A stretch of DNA of 64,000 nucleotides from Candidatus Aminicenantota bacterium. GTDB taxonomy: Bacteria; Acidobacteriota; Aminicenantia; Aminicenantales; Saccharicenantaceae. The position numbers were made by a program, and so were the translations under genes. The stretch covers positions 1 to 64,000 of the forward strand of contig JACIYI010000001.1 of NCBI GenBank assembly GCA_014360005.1, written 5' to 3'. The notes beneath the pieces are model-generated. The model was not told the DNA's origin. It searched no databases and saw only the letters and a program-made list of their open reading frames with translations. Of this stretch, positions 9,213 through 17,590 are shown piece after piece. Each line of letters opens with the position of its first letter. Position 1 is the stretch's first letter.

Positions 9213-9221
9213 TGGTAAAAT
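9213..9221 (+). promoter_or_regulatory. Extended -10 element of the flavodiiron gene
   Basis: TGG followed by TAAAAT forms an extended -10 box. There is no convincing -35 hexamer 17 nt upstream, which fits an extended -10 or regulator-dependent promoter. The predicted transcript would carry AGGAGG before the GTG at 9254. Confidence 0.45.
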
Positions 9222-9253
9222 AAAACATATCCAAGATCAGCCAGGAGGTGGCG

Positions 9254-10432
9254 GTGAAAAGTAAGAAACTCTGGGAAGGAATTTACTGGGTTGGAGCCGA
9301 AGACTGGGACCGGCGCCTGTTTGATTCGCTCATCCCCCTGCCCGACGGCACCAGTTATAATGCTTACCTGGTCCAGGGGCAGGAGAAAACCGCCCTGGTC
9401 GACACGGTCGACCCCAGCCAGTTTGACCTGCTACGGGAACACCTTCAGTCTTTTCCCCAGGTCGATTATGTGATTGCCAACCACCTGGAGCAGGACCACT
9501 CGGGCCTGATTCCCTATGTCCTGGGAAAATATCCTGAAGCCCGACTGTTGTTGACGCCAACGGCCCTGGACCTGGCCCTCAGCCATCTTCACGTTGAGGA
9601 AAAGAGGATTAAGACAGTAGCCGACGGCGAAATCCTGGACCTGGGCGGCCGGACTGTCAAGTTCATCCATTTCCCCTGGGTGCACTGGCCGGAAACGATG
9701 CTCAGCTATCTTCAGGAAGACCGGATTCTCTTCAGCTGCGACCTGTTCGGCTCCCACCTGACTTCCTCCGAACTTTTCCTCCGGGAAGATCATCTGGCCT
9801 GGGAACCAGCCAAGCGCTATTTCGCTGAAATCATGATGCCCTTCCGAAAAATAATCCAGAAGAACCTGAGCCGGGTGGAAAACCTGCCTCTGGCTTATAT
9901 AGCTCCCAGTCACGGTCCAATCTATACCCGCCCGCAGTTTATCATCGAAGCTTACAAGAAATGGATTGCCGATAAACCTGAAAACCTGGTGGTCATAGTC
10001 CATGTGACCATGCACGGTTCAACCAAAAAAATGGTTGACCGGCTGATTAAAGCCCTGGCTGAGCGGAATATCCAGGTGCAGCCCTTTAACCTGCCGGTGA
10101 CCGATACCGGCAAACTGGCTATGAGCCTGGTGGACGCCGCCACCATCATCGTGGCTTCACCCACGGTCTTAACCGGTCTGCATCCCCTGGCAGCCGAGGC
10201 TGTTTTTCTGGTTAACGCCCTGCGACCAAAAGCCCTGCTGGCTGGCTTTATGGGTTCCTACGGCTGGAAATCCCGGGCTCTGGAACAGCTCAAGGCCATG
10301 CTGGACAGCGTTCGCTTTGAATTTCTGAATCCAGTTCAGGTTAAGGGCGACCCGGACGAGGCAGCCCTGAAGCTGGTGGACGACCTGGCCGAAGAAATTT
10401 TCCGGAAACACCAGGCGGCCGGACTCCTTTAA
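9254..10432 (+). CDS. Flavodiiron protein (oxygen / nitric oxide reductase, class A)
   Basis: A 392-residue flavodiiron protein: an N-terminal metallo-beta-lactamase-like diiron domain followed by a flavodoxin domain. It reduces O2 to water and/or NO to N2O in the cytoplasm of anaerobes, fed by rubredoxin or a similar carrier. Diiron ligands are visible: His77, Glu79, Asp81 and His82 in H-L-E-Q-D-H, then His144, Asp163 and His220. The FMN loop M-H-G-S-T-K-K-M begins the second domain near residue 253. There is no fused rubredoxin or reductase domain, so it is class A. GTG at 9254 was preferred to the in-frame GTG at 9248 because AGGAGG (9243-9248) would overlap the latter. It appears monocistronic. 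The palindrome upstream suggests regulated expression under oxidative or nitrosative stress (inference). Confidence 0.93.
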   Translation: MKSKKLWEGIYWVGAEDWDRRLFDSLIPLPDGTSYNAYLVQGQEKTALVDTVDPSQFDLLREHLQSFPQVDYVIANHLEQDHSGLIPYVLGKYPEARLLLTPTALDLALSHLHVEEKRIKTVADGEILDLGGRTVKFIHFPWVHWPETMLSYLQEDRILFSCDLFGSHLTSSELFLREDHLAWEPAKRYFAEIMMPFRKIIQKNLSRVENLPLAYIAPSHGPIYTRPQFIIEAYKKWIADKPENLVVIVHVTMHGSTKKMVDRLIKALAERNIQVQPFNLPVTDTGKLAMSLVDAATIIVASPTVLTGLHPLAAEAVFLVNALRPKALLAGFMGSYGWKSRALEQLKAMLDSVRFEFLNPVQVKGDPDEAALKLVDDLAEEIFRKHQAAGLL

Positions 10433-10462
10433 CCTGACCGCCAGACCCGGCTCTTCTCTCTT

Positions 10463-11512
10463 CTATACAAATTCCGGCCCAACGTTACCGGACTTAATCC
10501 TGCGGCTGTAGTCAAAGACCGCCTCCAGTATTTCTCGGTGGTTAAGGACCGGCCCGTCCTGGGGTGAATCTATGATGCGATAATCAAAGAAAGGACAGTC
10601 GCCCTCGTACCAGCGCTCGCCGCTTGGACGCCCCAGTTTCTCCCTTTTTTCCTTTTCCAGGTGGTTGAGCAGACGGCCCAGGCCCCGCAGGTTAACTCCG
10701 GCTTCGGGATCGACTCCGATGATGAACCGCCGCTGGCCCAGGTTGGTCAGTAGAAAGGAAAAACCCCGGCCGAGCGGGGAATTGAAAACATCCCGGCGAG
10801 CCCATTCCTTTAGGAGAAAGCTCTTCGGGTTCTGCACCACCAGTCCGTCCACCAGCTTCAGGCCCTGGCCACTCTGGCTCCGGGGAAGATAAATCTGGAT
10901 GAGCTCAGCTTTTTCCAGGTCCTCCAGGTAGCCGAAATAATCGTCTTCCACCCGGTGCATGGCTTTCTCGTAGCGGTCAATGCCCTGAAATATGGGGCGG
11001 TTGACCACTATATCTCGACCCAGGCTAGCCTGTTCGTAAAGCAGTCTCAGCATCTTCAAACCTTCCTGCACCCGCTCCAGGTTGGCTTCCTCTTCCGGCT
11101 TCTGGATATTGACAAACAGGGCCCGGAGCAAACCATAGGGTGTGGCACTGAGCTCCACATTCTTGGGAACGGTGGCCGAATCCACCATCCGGGCGTAGCC
11201 GGCAATTTTTTTCATGGCCGCATCCACCGTCCTCAATTCCAGAAGTTTCAAGCTGAGGAAGATGGCGCTGACAGCATCAAAATCAGGCAGCCGGTGGGTG
11301 ATGATGGTAATCCTGTCCGGGTGTTCTCCCAGGTGGCTCAGAACCAGTTCGGGATGCTTGACCACCAGCGAAGCGGCACATTCGGCTTCGGCTTCAGGCT
11401 GGTGATGGTCAATTACCCCGGGAACAGTTTTCAGACCGACATCCAGGACGAGAGTGGCCGGCCGGGGTTCAAATTCCAGGCCGTAGGGCGCAAATTGAAA
11501 AACAATTTCCAT
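10463..11512 (-). CDS. DHH-like phosphoesterase-type protein with permuted motif order
   Basis: A 349-residue cytoplasmic protein of no family I can name. It carries DHH-phosphoesterase signatures in unusual order. First comes L-V-L-D-V-G (Asp24) and V-I-D-H-H-Q-P (Asp35-His36-His37), matching motifs II and III. After them comes T-H-R-L-P-D-F-D-A (His73, Asp77, Asp79), which matches motif I (H-x-x-P-D-x-D-A) that normally lies at the N-terminus. This suggests a circularly permuted metal-dependent phosphoesterase core. The C-terminal 200 residues lack the DHHA1 GGGH motif. The start at 11512 avoids overlap with the upstream GGDEF gene; a 27-residue extension to 11593 looks non-genuine. It is 55 nt downstream of, and probably co-transcribed with, the GAF/GGDEF gene. 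Confidence 0.6.
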   Translation of the reverse strand: MEIVFQFAPYGLEFEPRPATLVLDVGLKTVPGVIDHHQPEAEAECAASLVVKHPELVLSHLGEHPDRITIITHRLPDFDAVSAIFLSLKLLELRTVDAAMKKIAGYARMVDSATVPKNVELSATPYGLLRALFVNIQKPEEEANLERVQEGLKMLRLLYEQASLGRDIVVNRPIFQGIDRYEKAMHRVEDDYFGYLEDLEKAELIQIYLPRSQSGQGLKLVDGLVVQNPKSFLLKEWARRDVFNSPLGRGFSFLLTNLGQRRFIIGVDPEAGVNLRGLGRLLNHLEKEKREKLGRPSGERWYEGDCPFFDYRIIDSPQDGPVLNHREILEAVFDYSRRIKSGNVGPEFV

Positions 11513-11567
11513 CTTTCTTTCTGGCCCGAATACCGGGACCGGGGCGGTCAGTCCCGGCCCTTTATGG

Positions 11568-12656
11568 TCATTTGGGCCAGGAGAACAGGGCACTTAATAT
11601 ATTTTCTTCCAGTTCTTCGCCAGGAGTGGGATATTTCCTTCTCATCTGCTTCCGGTTGACCTGGTTCAGACAGGCGCTGATTTCGGATACTTTGGACAGG
11701 GCCGATACGGTCCGGCCGCTCTCTGAATAGACTTCGATGGTCACAGTATAGGGAATGCCGGTGGCCCTCAGGTTCTGACTCTCCAGAATTTTCATTATCC
11801 TTTCCCTGAGCTTCAGAGCCCCGGCCCGGTTGGTGTTGGGCAGCATGATTATGAATTCATATTCACCGATTCTGGCCACCAGATCCACCCGGCGGGTAGT
11901 CTTTCTCAAAATAAAGGACAGGTTGCTGACCACTCTTTCGCCGGCCTCCTGACCGAAGGTCTGGATGATTTTTTCGTAGTAATCTACATCAACCCTGAGC
12001 AGCGATAGGTCTATGCCGTAGCGCTCGCAGCGGGCCACTTCCCGCTGGAAATAGTTGACAAAGGCCCTGGTGTTATAGGCTTCAGTCAGGGGGTCGAATT
12101 CTTCCAGTTCGCTGATGTGCTTGAGCAGGACCATTCTCTCCAGCAGCAGCTCGCTTAAGGTTATCAGGCTGAGCAGCAGTTTGAATTCATCCAGGTTGAA
12201 CTGCCGTCCGTTCTTCTTGTTGAACAGGGTCACCAGTCCGAAAACCTTTTTCTCCTGCCGCAGGGGCACGGCCATCAGGCTGTAAACTTCCAGCCCCGGC
12301 AGATGGTCCACTTTTGGGTTGAAGCGGGGGTCGCGAGCACAATCGGAAATGATGATGTTCTGGTTGGTTTCGGCCGCCAGCCCGCAGATACCCTCGCCCC
12401 GCTTGATTATTTTATCCTGCAGCTTTTCTGCATTTTCGCCAACAATCCTGGCATACCGCAGGTCGTGCGATGCCTGGTCTCTCAGGAGAAAGGCCGTGAC
12501 CTCGGGTGCGAAGAAATCTTCAATTTTTTTGAGCAGCCGTTCCAGCAGGTCGTTGCTACTCTTGGCCAGGGACAGGTCTCTCGCCGCTTCAAAAAATCTG
12601 GCGGTGGGAAAAACCTGGAGCTGATTAGAACCGGTCCCGCCCTTTAACTCTTCCAT
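11568..12656 (-). CDS. GAF domain protein with degenerate GGDEF domain
   Basis: A 362-residue soluble protein with a GAF sensor domain (about 30-175, including G-E-G-I-C-G-L-A-A and the S-L-M-A-V-P-L strand) and a GGDEF-fold domain (about 187-350). In the GGDEF domain the first metal Asp is kept (D-V-D, 223-225), but the signature is G-E-Y-E-F at 264-268. The catalytic Asp/Glu at its third position is replaced by Tyr266, and the opening D-x-L-T-G-x-x-N-R reads D-P-L-T-E-A-Y-N-T. Diguanylate cyclase activity is therefore unlikely. Degenerate GGDEF domains may bind or slowly hydrolyse nucleotides, as in GdpP. No Shine-Dalgarno precedes the ATG, which sits 8 nt after a weak -10 box. Its downstream partner is the DHH-like gene. 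Confidence 0.85.
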   Translation of the reverse strand: MEELKGGTGSNQLQVFPTARFFEAARDLSLAKSSNDLLERLLKKIEDFFAPEVTAFLLRDQASHDLRYARIVGENAEKLQDKIIKRGEGICGLAAETNQNIIISDCARDPRFNPKVDHLPGLEVYSLMAVPLRQEKKVFGLVTLFNKKNGRQFNLDEFKLLLSLITLSELLLERMVLLKHISELEEFDPLTEAYNTRAFVNYFQREVARCERYGIDLSLLRVDVDYYEKIIQTFGQEAGERVVSNLSFILRKTTRRVDLVARIGEYEFIIMLPNTNRAGALKLRERIMKILESQNLRATGIPYTVTIEVYSESGRTVSALSKVSEISACLNQVNRKQMRRKYPTPGEELEENILSALFSWPK

Positions 12657-12664
12657 TGGCTATA

Positions 12665-12693
12665 TAAGTATCAAATTTAATTCTTAATTTCAA
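12665..12693 (-). promoter_or_regulatory. Possible promoter of the GAF/GGDEF gene, leaderless
   Basis: TTGAAA (12693-12688), 17-nt spacer, TACTTA (12670-12665). Only 8 nt separate the box from the ATG at 12656, so the message would start at or next to the start codon. The -10 match is weak. Confidence 0.35.
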
Positions 12694-12839
12694 CTGGCCG
12701 TTACCGACCTGGAACCCGGCCAGCCAGGCGGTGACAGGGGGAAATCTTAAGGCAACCAGGCCTCTCTGAAAATAGCTACCGCCTGCCCTTCTGGCTAACC
12801 GCCAGCCCCTCGGCCGGGACTGGTGGCTCTCGGGTTTGC

Positions 12840-14237
12840 CTATTTTTTGCTGTCCGTGGCCGGTTGTTTCCAGTCCTCTATTTTAGTCGGAATTTCCGCC
12901 AGAAAGTCAGATTTAACCCGGAACAGATAGGGCAGGTCCCGGTTCTTGATAACAACCTGCTTTTTCTGGTCGTTTTCTGGACTGACCAGCAACTGGATTT
13001 CTTTTTGGGGCCGGTCGGCCGGGGCCACTCTGACCTGAATTTCCAGGGCCGCAGGCTCCAGGCCGTAGTCCTTCAGGTTCGCTGGTCGGTCTATGAATTC
13101 CTCGGCTTCCAGGTACTCCAGTTTTCGCAGGAACGACTCGATTTTAGCTTCATCGGCTGGTTCTTTCTTAGCTCCTTCCCCGCCCAGAAACCATTTTTCC
13201 TGCTCCTGGCCTTTTTCCCGGGCCTTTTCCCGGAAGGCATTGAGGGTCAGGCCCTCTTTTTTCAGGCTGAGCCCGGTAGCTTCCCAGGAGTTAAAAACGG
13301 CCACCTTTTTCTCCCGCAGGTCATCGATTTTCTTGCCCAAATCAGTGGCAATCTGGCTGTCCACTTCAATTATCTTCCGGGTGAGGGAACTGGTGGCAAT
13401 GACCTTGTTGTCCTGGCGGTTGATGTAGAAAATGAGTTCCTGACTTTCGGGCAGGCTCAGACTGACCGTAAATTCTGGCTGGTCCAGTCCGAAGAGCTTC
13501 AGCTGCTTCTGGTCTTTTTCCTCGGCCAGAAAATCCTTAGCCCTGAGGCCGGACAGGTTATCGAGGAGATTGTCAACCTGGTATTTTGAGGCCAGGGCTT
13601 TCAGCGGCTGGACAAAATACCAGCTGTCCCCCTCACGTTTTACCTTCCAGTTGCTGTCTTTTGCTTTCACCTCTACCGCCTGGACCTGGCCCGTCTCAAA
13701 CTTCAGGATGTCCTTTTTTCTCAGGTCGAAGACTTTTTTATCCAGGGAATACTTTAGATAGGAAGGCAGCAGCACCACCTGAGAACGGTCAGCCCGCCTG
13801 GCATAGAGGGCGTTGTCCAGGGGATTTTCCATACCCACCTGAATCACCAGCGGTTCCTCCTGTCCCTTTAACCACAGCCGAACTTCCTTTTTGGGTATCT
13901 CGTAGGCGGCCAGGTCGCTGGCCTGTTCTTCCACTACCCGGTCTATTCTCAGGCTGGCGAAATTTTCGGCCAGGCTGTTAGCCTCGTAGTCGTCGGCTTC
14001 GGCTTCCAGCGGCTCTACCAGCTGCCAGCCACCCTGGTCGTTTCTTTTCAGGGTGATGACCGAACCGTCCTCCTTTTTCAGGCTGAGCTTTTCCACCTCA
14101 GCTGCTTTGAAATCAGTCAGCTTTTCGGCTGCCTCTTTTTTCTCCTGGACCTTTTCCGAGCGGTGTTCCACCAGAATAACCACGGCCAGGAGCACCAGGA
14201 AAATCGCCAGAAGGATGAGAGTCGTCCGGAATTTCAT
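12840..14237 (-). CDS. DUF4340 domain protein, membrane-anchored
   Basis: A 465-residue protein with one N-terminal membrane helix (about 6-25, V-L-L-A-V-V-I-L-V) followed by a large extracytoplasmic region made of repeated DUF4340-like units (three K-L-x-L-K-K-x-x-x-x-I-x-L-K-R type strands, near residues 50-65, 150-165 and 320-335). Proteins of this family are encoded next to Gld-type ABC transporters, but their role is unknown. The ATG at 14237 overlaps the TGA of the GldG-like gene in an ATGA arrangement with GAAGGAGGT upstream, so translation is coupled. The longer reading upstream has no support. It is the last gene of the ABC operon, and probably an accessory of the transporter. Confidence 0.8.
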   Translation of the reverse strand: MKFRTTLILLAIFLVLLAVVILVEHRSEKVQEKKEAAEKLTDFKAAEVEKLSLKKEDGSVITLKRNDQGGWQLVEPLEAEADDYEANSLAENFASLRIDRVVEEQASDLAAYEIPKKEVRLWLKGQEEPLVIQVGMENPLDNALYARRADRSQVVLLPSYLKYSLDKKVFDLRKKDILKFETGQVQAVEVKAKDSNWKVKREGDSWYFVQPLKALASKYQVDNLLDNLSGLRAKDFLAEEKDQKQLKLFGLDQPEFTVSLSLPESQELIFYINRQDNKVIATSSLTRKIIEVDSQIATDLGKKIDDLREKKVAVFNSWEATGLSLKKEGLTLNAFREKAREKGQEQEKWFLGGEGAKKEPADEAKIESFLRKLEYLEAEEFIDRPANLKDYGLEPAALEIQVRVAPADRPQKEIQLLVSPENDQKKQVVIKNRDLPYLFRVKSDFLAEIPTKIEDWKQPATDSKK

Positions 14238-15847
14238 AGGGACCTCCTTCTGAGCCAGATGGACAGACCGGTCACCAGCACCGCCAGAGGCAAGAGGATA
14301 ACCGACAACCACATCAGGAACCGTCCCTGGCTGGGGGTCAGGTTGATGGGGCGGGGAGAGCGGGTCCGGGGCTGGACCGAAATCAGGTCTGCTTCTTCCG
14401 TCAGCCAGTTAACCGTGTTCAGGAAGAAGTTGCCGTTGCCCGAGAGGTTGTAATACTTGTTGGTTATAAAATCTGAATCCCCGAACACGGCCAGCCTGAC
14501 TTCCCGGGTAACCGTGGCGGCTGCTTCTGTCTGTTCTCCGGCTGGCTGGTCCTGGCCCTCAGCTTTTTCCTTGTTTTCTTCCGGCTTTTTCTCTGCGGCC
14601 GGTTCTTTGATTTCCACTTTCTTGCTGCCGGCCACGGCCAGAGAGATTGGCCCCTGCTGGTCTTGGCCCTGGTCGAAAGACACCTCGGCTTTGTCCAGCT
14701 GCCTTTCAGACCAGGAATTGGCACTGGTGCGGGCCAGGCTGTTAAGGGTCAAGCCTTCCGGCCTGGTGTCTGAAATTTCTACCGACCGGGCCAGTGGAAA
14801 GAAAGTGGCGTAACGGAAGTTCTTGGTGATGTCATGGCTCTGGTATTCAGTAACCACCGGCATGAAGTAATCGCCTCCCAGCAGCCGGGAGACTGTGTCC
14901 ACTACCAGGTCGTTCTCCAGTTTTATCCCGTAATCGGCCAGGAAGGTTTCCAGTCCGGAAGAAGTTTCCGGGTCGACCAGAAACAGGACCCGTCCGCCCT
15001 TTTCCAGGAAATTCTTGATGGTCTGGAACTCGTTGGGCAGCAGCCCTTTTCTGGGGCCGGGGATAACCAGCAGGTCGCAATCGGCCGGGAAATTGTCCGA
15101 CAGGGCCAGGGTTAATTTCTTGACCTCGTAGCCTATCTTTTCCAGCTCGGCTTTGGCCGTGCTATAACCGACATCACCGCTGTCTTCCACCGAGTTTTCG
15201 CCGTGGCCTTCGAGGAAATAGATGGTCTTTTTCTTTTCCCGGGTTACCTTGATAATGGCGTTGGTGACGTCCTCTTCAGAAGTGGTGGTGACTCGGTTCT
15301 CCTTATCCCCGCACTCAAAAACGGTGGTGCCGTCCTGAGTAATGTCATATTTCTTGACCAGGCCCGGGTTCTTGTCGGGGTCAATGAATTCGTACTTGAT
15401 CCTGGGGGAATGGTAGGCGTAGTTCTTGAGCAGGTTTTCCATGGTCTGGCGGCTAACGTTGCTGTCGCGGAAAAAGGCCTTGATCACCACCTCCTGCTTC
15501 AGGTTCTTAGCCACGCTGACCGACTGCTCTGACAGGCTGTGAATTTTGGCCGCGGTAAAGTCTACCCGGTAATGATGCCGGGCCAGGAAGAAATTGAGCA
15601 CTACTAGGATGGCCAGCACCAGGATGATGATCAGCATCAGGTTACTGGAATAGATGAAGGAACGGCGTTTAAGCCCTTCCTTAAGCGTTGACAGATTGAC
15701 GATTAGATAAACGACCAGGGCCACCAGGCCGGCCCCGCCGCTCACCCAGGCCACCGTCCGGTACTGGGGCCAGACGGCCAGGATGACGATGGCCACAGCC
15801 AGAAGCCCGAGGCTTATATAATTAAGATAATTCTTCAACCAGTTCAT
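14234..15847 (-). CDS. GldG-like ABC transporter auxiliary protein
   Basis: A 537-residue protein of the GldG/ABC_transp_aux family (COG3225). There are two N-terminal membrane helices (about 10-45), another at about 70-90, a long extracytoplasmic domain, a Glu/Lys/Ala/Gln-rich low-complexity insert near 395-430, and one C-terminal helix (about 508-530) ending in R-R-R. Family hallmarks are the D-F-T-A-x-K-x-x-S-L-S-x-Q-S block near residue 100 and Y-F-L-x-G-H-G-E near 210. In Bacteroidetes GldG works with GldA and GldF in gliding/secretion; outside that group the family accompanies ABC exporters of unknown cargo. It lies 4 nt downstream of the permease and overlaps the DUF4340 gene. Confidence 0.85.
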   Translation of the reverse strand: MNWLKNYLNYISLGLLAVAIVILAVWPQYRTVAWVSGGAGLVALVVYLIVNLSTLKEGLKRRSFIYSSNLMLIIILVLAILVVLNFFLARHHYRVDFTAAKIHSLSEQSVSVAKNLKQEVVIKAFFRDSNVSRQTMENLLKNYAYHSPRIKYEFIDPDKNPGLVKKYDITQDGTTVFECGDKENRVTTTSEEDVTNAIIKVTREKKKTIYFLEGHGENSVEDSGDVGYSTAKAELEKIGYEVKKLTLALSDNFPADCDLLVIPGPRKGLLPNEFQTIKNFLEKGGRVLFLVDPETSSGLETFLADYGIKLENDLVVDTVSRLLGGDYFMPVVTEYQSHDITKNFRYATFFPLARSVEISDTRPEGLTLNSLARTSANSWSERQLDKAEVSFDQGQDQQGPISLAVAGSKKVEIKEPAAEKKPEENKEKAEGQDQPAGEQTEAAATVTREVRLAVFGDSDFITNKYYNLSGNGNFFLNTVNWLTEEADLISVQPRTRSPRPINLTPSQGRFLMWLSVILLPLAVLVTGLSIWLRRRSL

Positions 15848-15851
15848 GGTC

Positions 15852-16619
15852 TCACCTCCAGCGCCGGAATTGAATTACCGAATGGGTCAGGAAAAGTCCG
15901 AAAAAGGCAAAGCTCAGGTAGTAAACCAGGTCGCTGGTATCCAGGACCCCCTTGGTCAGCCCGTCAAAATGTTCGAAGAAAGACAAATAATTCAGAACAT
16001 TCTGCCACAGCCCCCGGGCCGAATAGGCGGCCCAGCTCAGCACCCAGAACAGGAGCAGGCTGCCGAAGGTCAGCACGGCCGAGACGATCTGGTTTTCGGT
16101 CAGGGCCGACCAGAAAATTCCCAGCCCCAGGAAGGCTGCTCCCAGCAGGAACAGGCCCAGGTAGCCCAGCAGGTAGGGCACCGGTTCCGGGTTGCCGTAG
16201 ATAAAAGTAAAGATGGTAGGAATGACGCTCAGCCCGAGCATGGCCAGCAGGACAATCAGCGCCGCCAGGTACTTGCCCAGGATGATCTGGATGACCGAAA
16301 CCGGGGAGGTAAAGAGCAGCTCTTCGGTCCCCATCTTTTTTTCTTCCGAAAACAGCCTCATGGAGATGACCGGCAGCATCAGCAGCAGGATGATGCTCAG
16401 ATTATGAAAGAGCGGGGCAAAGACCATCTGGTTAATGTTAATCTGCTGGAAGTAGTAAGGATTCTGGGACATCTGCAGAGCTTGGGTGTTGAACCACCAG
16501 ACCAGGCTGTAAAAGAAAAAGCCCGACAGCAGGAGGAAGACAGCAATGACTATGTAGGCGATGGGCGAGGTAAAGTAAGAAACCAGTTCTTTTTTGGTAA
16601 TCGACCAGACAGGACTCAT
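15852..16619 (-). CDS. ABC-2 type permease, GldF-like
   Basis: A 255-residue ABC-2 permease with six hydrophobic segments (about 18-40, 65-85, 110-135, 142-165, 175-195 and 228-248) and the conserved F-S-E-E-K-K-x-G-T-x-E-L-L coupling region near residues 87-100. This is the hallmark of the NosY/GldF group, which interacts with the ATPase. The start at 16619 forms an ATGA overlap with the ATPase stop; 46 extra in-frame upstream codons run inside the ATPase gene and are not used. Together with the ATPase it makes the exporter core, and the GldG-like and DUF4340 proteins are probable extracytoplasmic partners. Confidence 0.88.
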   Translation of the reverse strand: MSPVWSITKKELVSYFTSPIAYIVIAVFLLLSGFFFYSLVWWFNTQALQMSQNPYYFQQININQMVFAPLFHNLSIILLLMLPVISMRLFSEEKKMGTEELLFTSPVSVIQIILGKYLAALIVLLAMLGLSVIPTIFTFIYGNPEPVPYLLGYLGLFLLGAAFLGLGIFWSALTENQIVSAVLTFGSLLLFWVLSWAAYSARGLWQNVLNYLSFFEHFDGLTKGVLDTSDLVYYLSFAFFGLFLTHSVIQFRRWR

Positions 16620-17545
16620 TGTTCCATACCTCCTGAGACGATTCTCAGATAAAGTTCCTCGATGTTCATGGCCAGCGAGCGCATTTCCTTGATTTCCAGG
16701 TTGCGCTCGAGACAGAGCTTTAAGACCCGGGTCCTCAAATCCTGACCCCAGGGCCATTCCAGCCTGATTTCGGTACCCTCAACCGCGGCTGTCTTGAGGC
16801 CGGGGAGCTGTTGCCGAAAAAGGCCCAAAATTTCTCCGTCGGCCCGGTCCAGTTTCAGGTAGACCCCGTCGTTCTGGCTGTAGCTCCTGGCCAGTTCTTC
16901 CAGCGAGCCGGAAGCCATCAGCCGGCCCTCGTTGATGATTACCACCCCGTCGCAGACCTCCTTGACCTCGGCCAGGATGTGAGTGGAGAGCATCACCGTG
17001 TGTTCGCCCTTCAGAGATTTGATCAGGTCCCTGATTTCCTTGATCTGGGCCGGGTCGAGGCCGATGGTCGGCTCGTCCAGAATGACCACCCGGGGATTGT
17101 GAATCAGGGCCTGGGCAATGCCCGTCCGCTGCTTGAAACCGCGGGAGATGTTTCTGATGAGCCTCTTTCTGACCGACTGCAGGCCGGCAATCTGCACTGC
17201 CCGGTCAATGGCCGCTTTCTTTCGGCTGGCCGGGACTCTTTTGATCTCGGCCACAAAACCCAGGTAGGACTCGACCGTCATCTCGGGATAAAGAGGCACT
17301 GTTTCCGGCAGATAGCCAATCGATTGCTTGACGGCTTCCGCCTGTTCGAAAACATCGTAGCCGGCGACCGAGGCCCGGCCGGCAGTGGCCGGCAGATAGC
17401 CAGTCAGGATGCGCATGGTGGTGGTCTTACCGGCGGCATTCGGCCCCAGCAGGCCCCAGATCCGGCCTTCTTCCACCCTGAAACTCAGGTCCTGGATGGC
17501 TACCAGGTCACCGTACCTCTTGGTCAGCTGTTGGGTTTCAATCAT
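16616..17545 (-). CDS. ABC transporter ATP-binding protein, GldA-like
   Basis: A 309-residue ABC ATPase. Walker A G-P-N-A-A-G-K-T-T is at about 34-42. The Q-loop region Y-L-P-E follows, then the signature I-S-R-G-F-K-Q-R (the less common variant typical of GldA/CcmA-like ATPases), and Walker B V-V-I-L-D-E-P with the D-loop G-L-D-P. The switch His is in L-S-T-H-I-L. A C-terminal domain of about 80 residues follows. The ATG has AAGGAGG just upstream. Only 45 nt separate it from the end of argS on the same strand, so argS read-through is likely. It energises the downstream permease, whose substrate is unknown. Confidence 0.9.
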   Translation of the reverse strand: MIETQQLTKRYGDLVAIQDLSFRVEEGRIWGLLGPNAAGKTTTMRILTGYLPATAGRASVAGYDVFEQAEAVKQSIGYLPETVPLYPEMTVESYLGFVAEIKRVPASRKKAAIDRAVQIAGLQSVRKRLIRNISRGFKQRTGIAQALIHNPRVVILDEPTIGLDPAQIKEIRDLIKSLKGEHTVMLSTHILAEVKEVCDGVVIINEGRLMASGSLEELARSYSQNDGVYLKLDRADGEILGLFRQQLPGLKTAAVEGTEIRLEWPWGQDLRTRVLKLCLERNLEIKEMRSLAMNIEELYLRIVSGGMEQ

Positions 17546-17590
17546 CGGCCAACCTCCTTTTGAATTTGAATGCCTCAGACGAGAAAATGG

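Noticed and set aside
12802..12823. Strong hairpin (8-bp stem) downstream of the DUF4340 gene as a terminator
   Set aside because: The stem is good, but no T-run follows in either direction; it could pause polymerase but does not meet intrinsic-terminator criteria.
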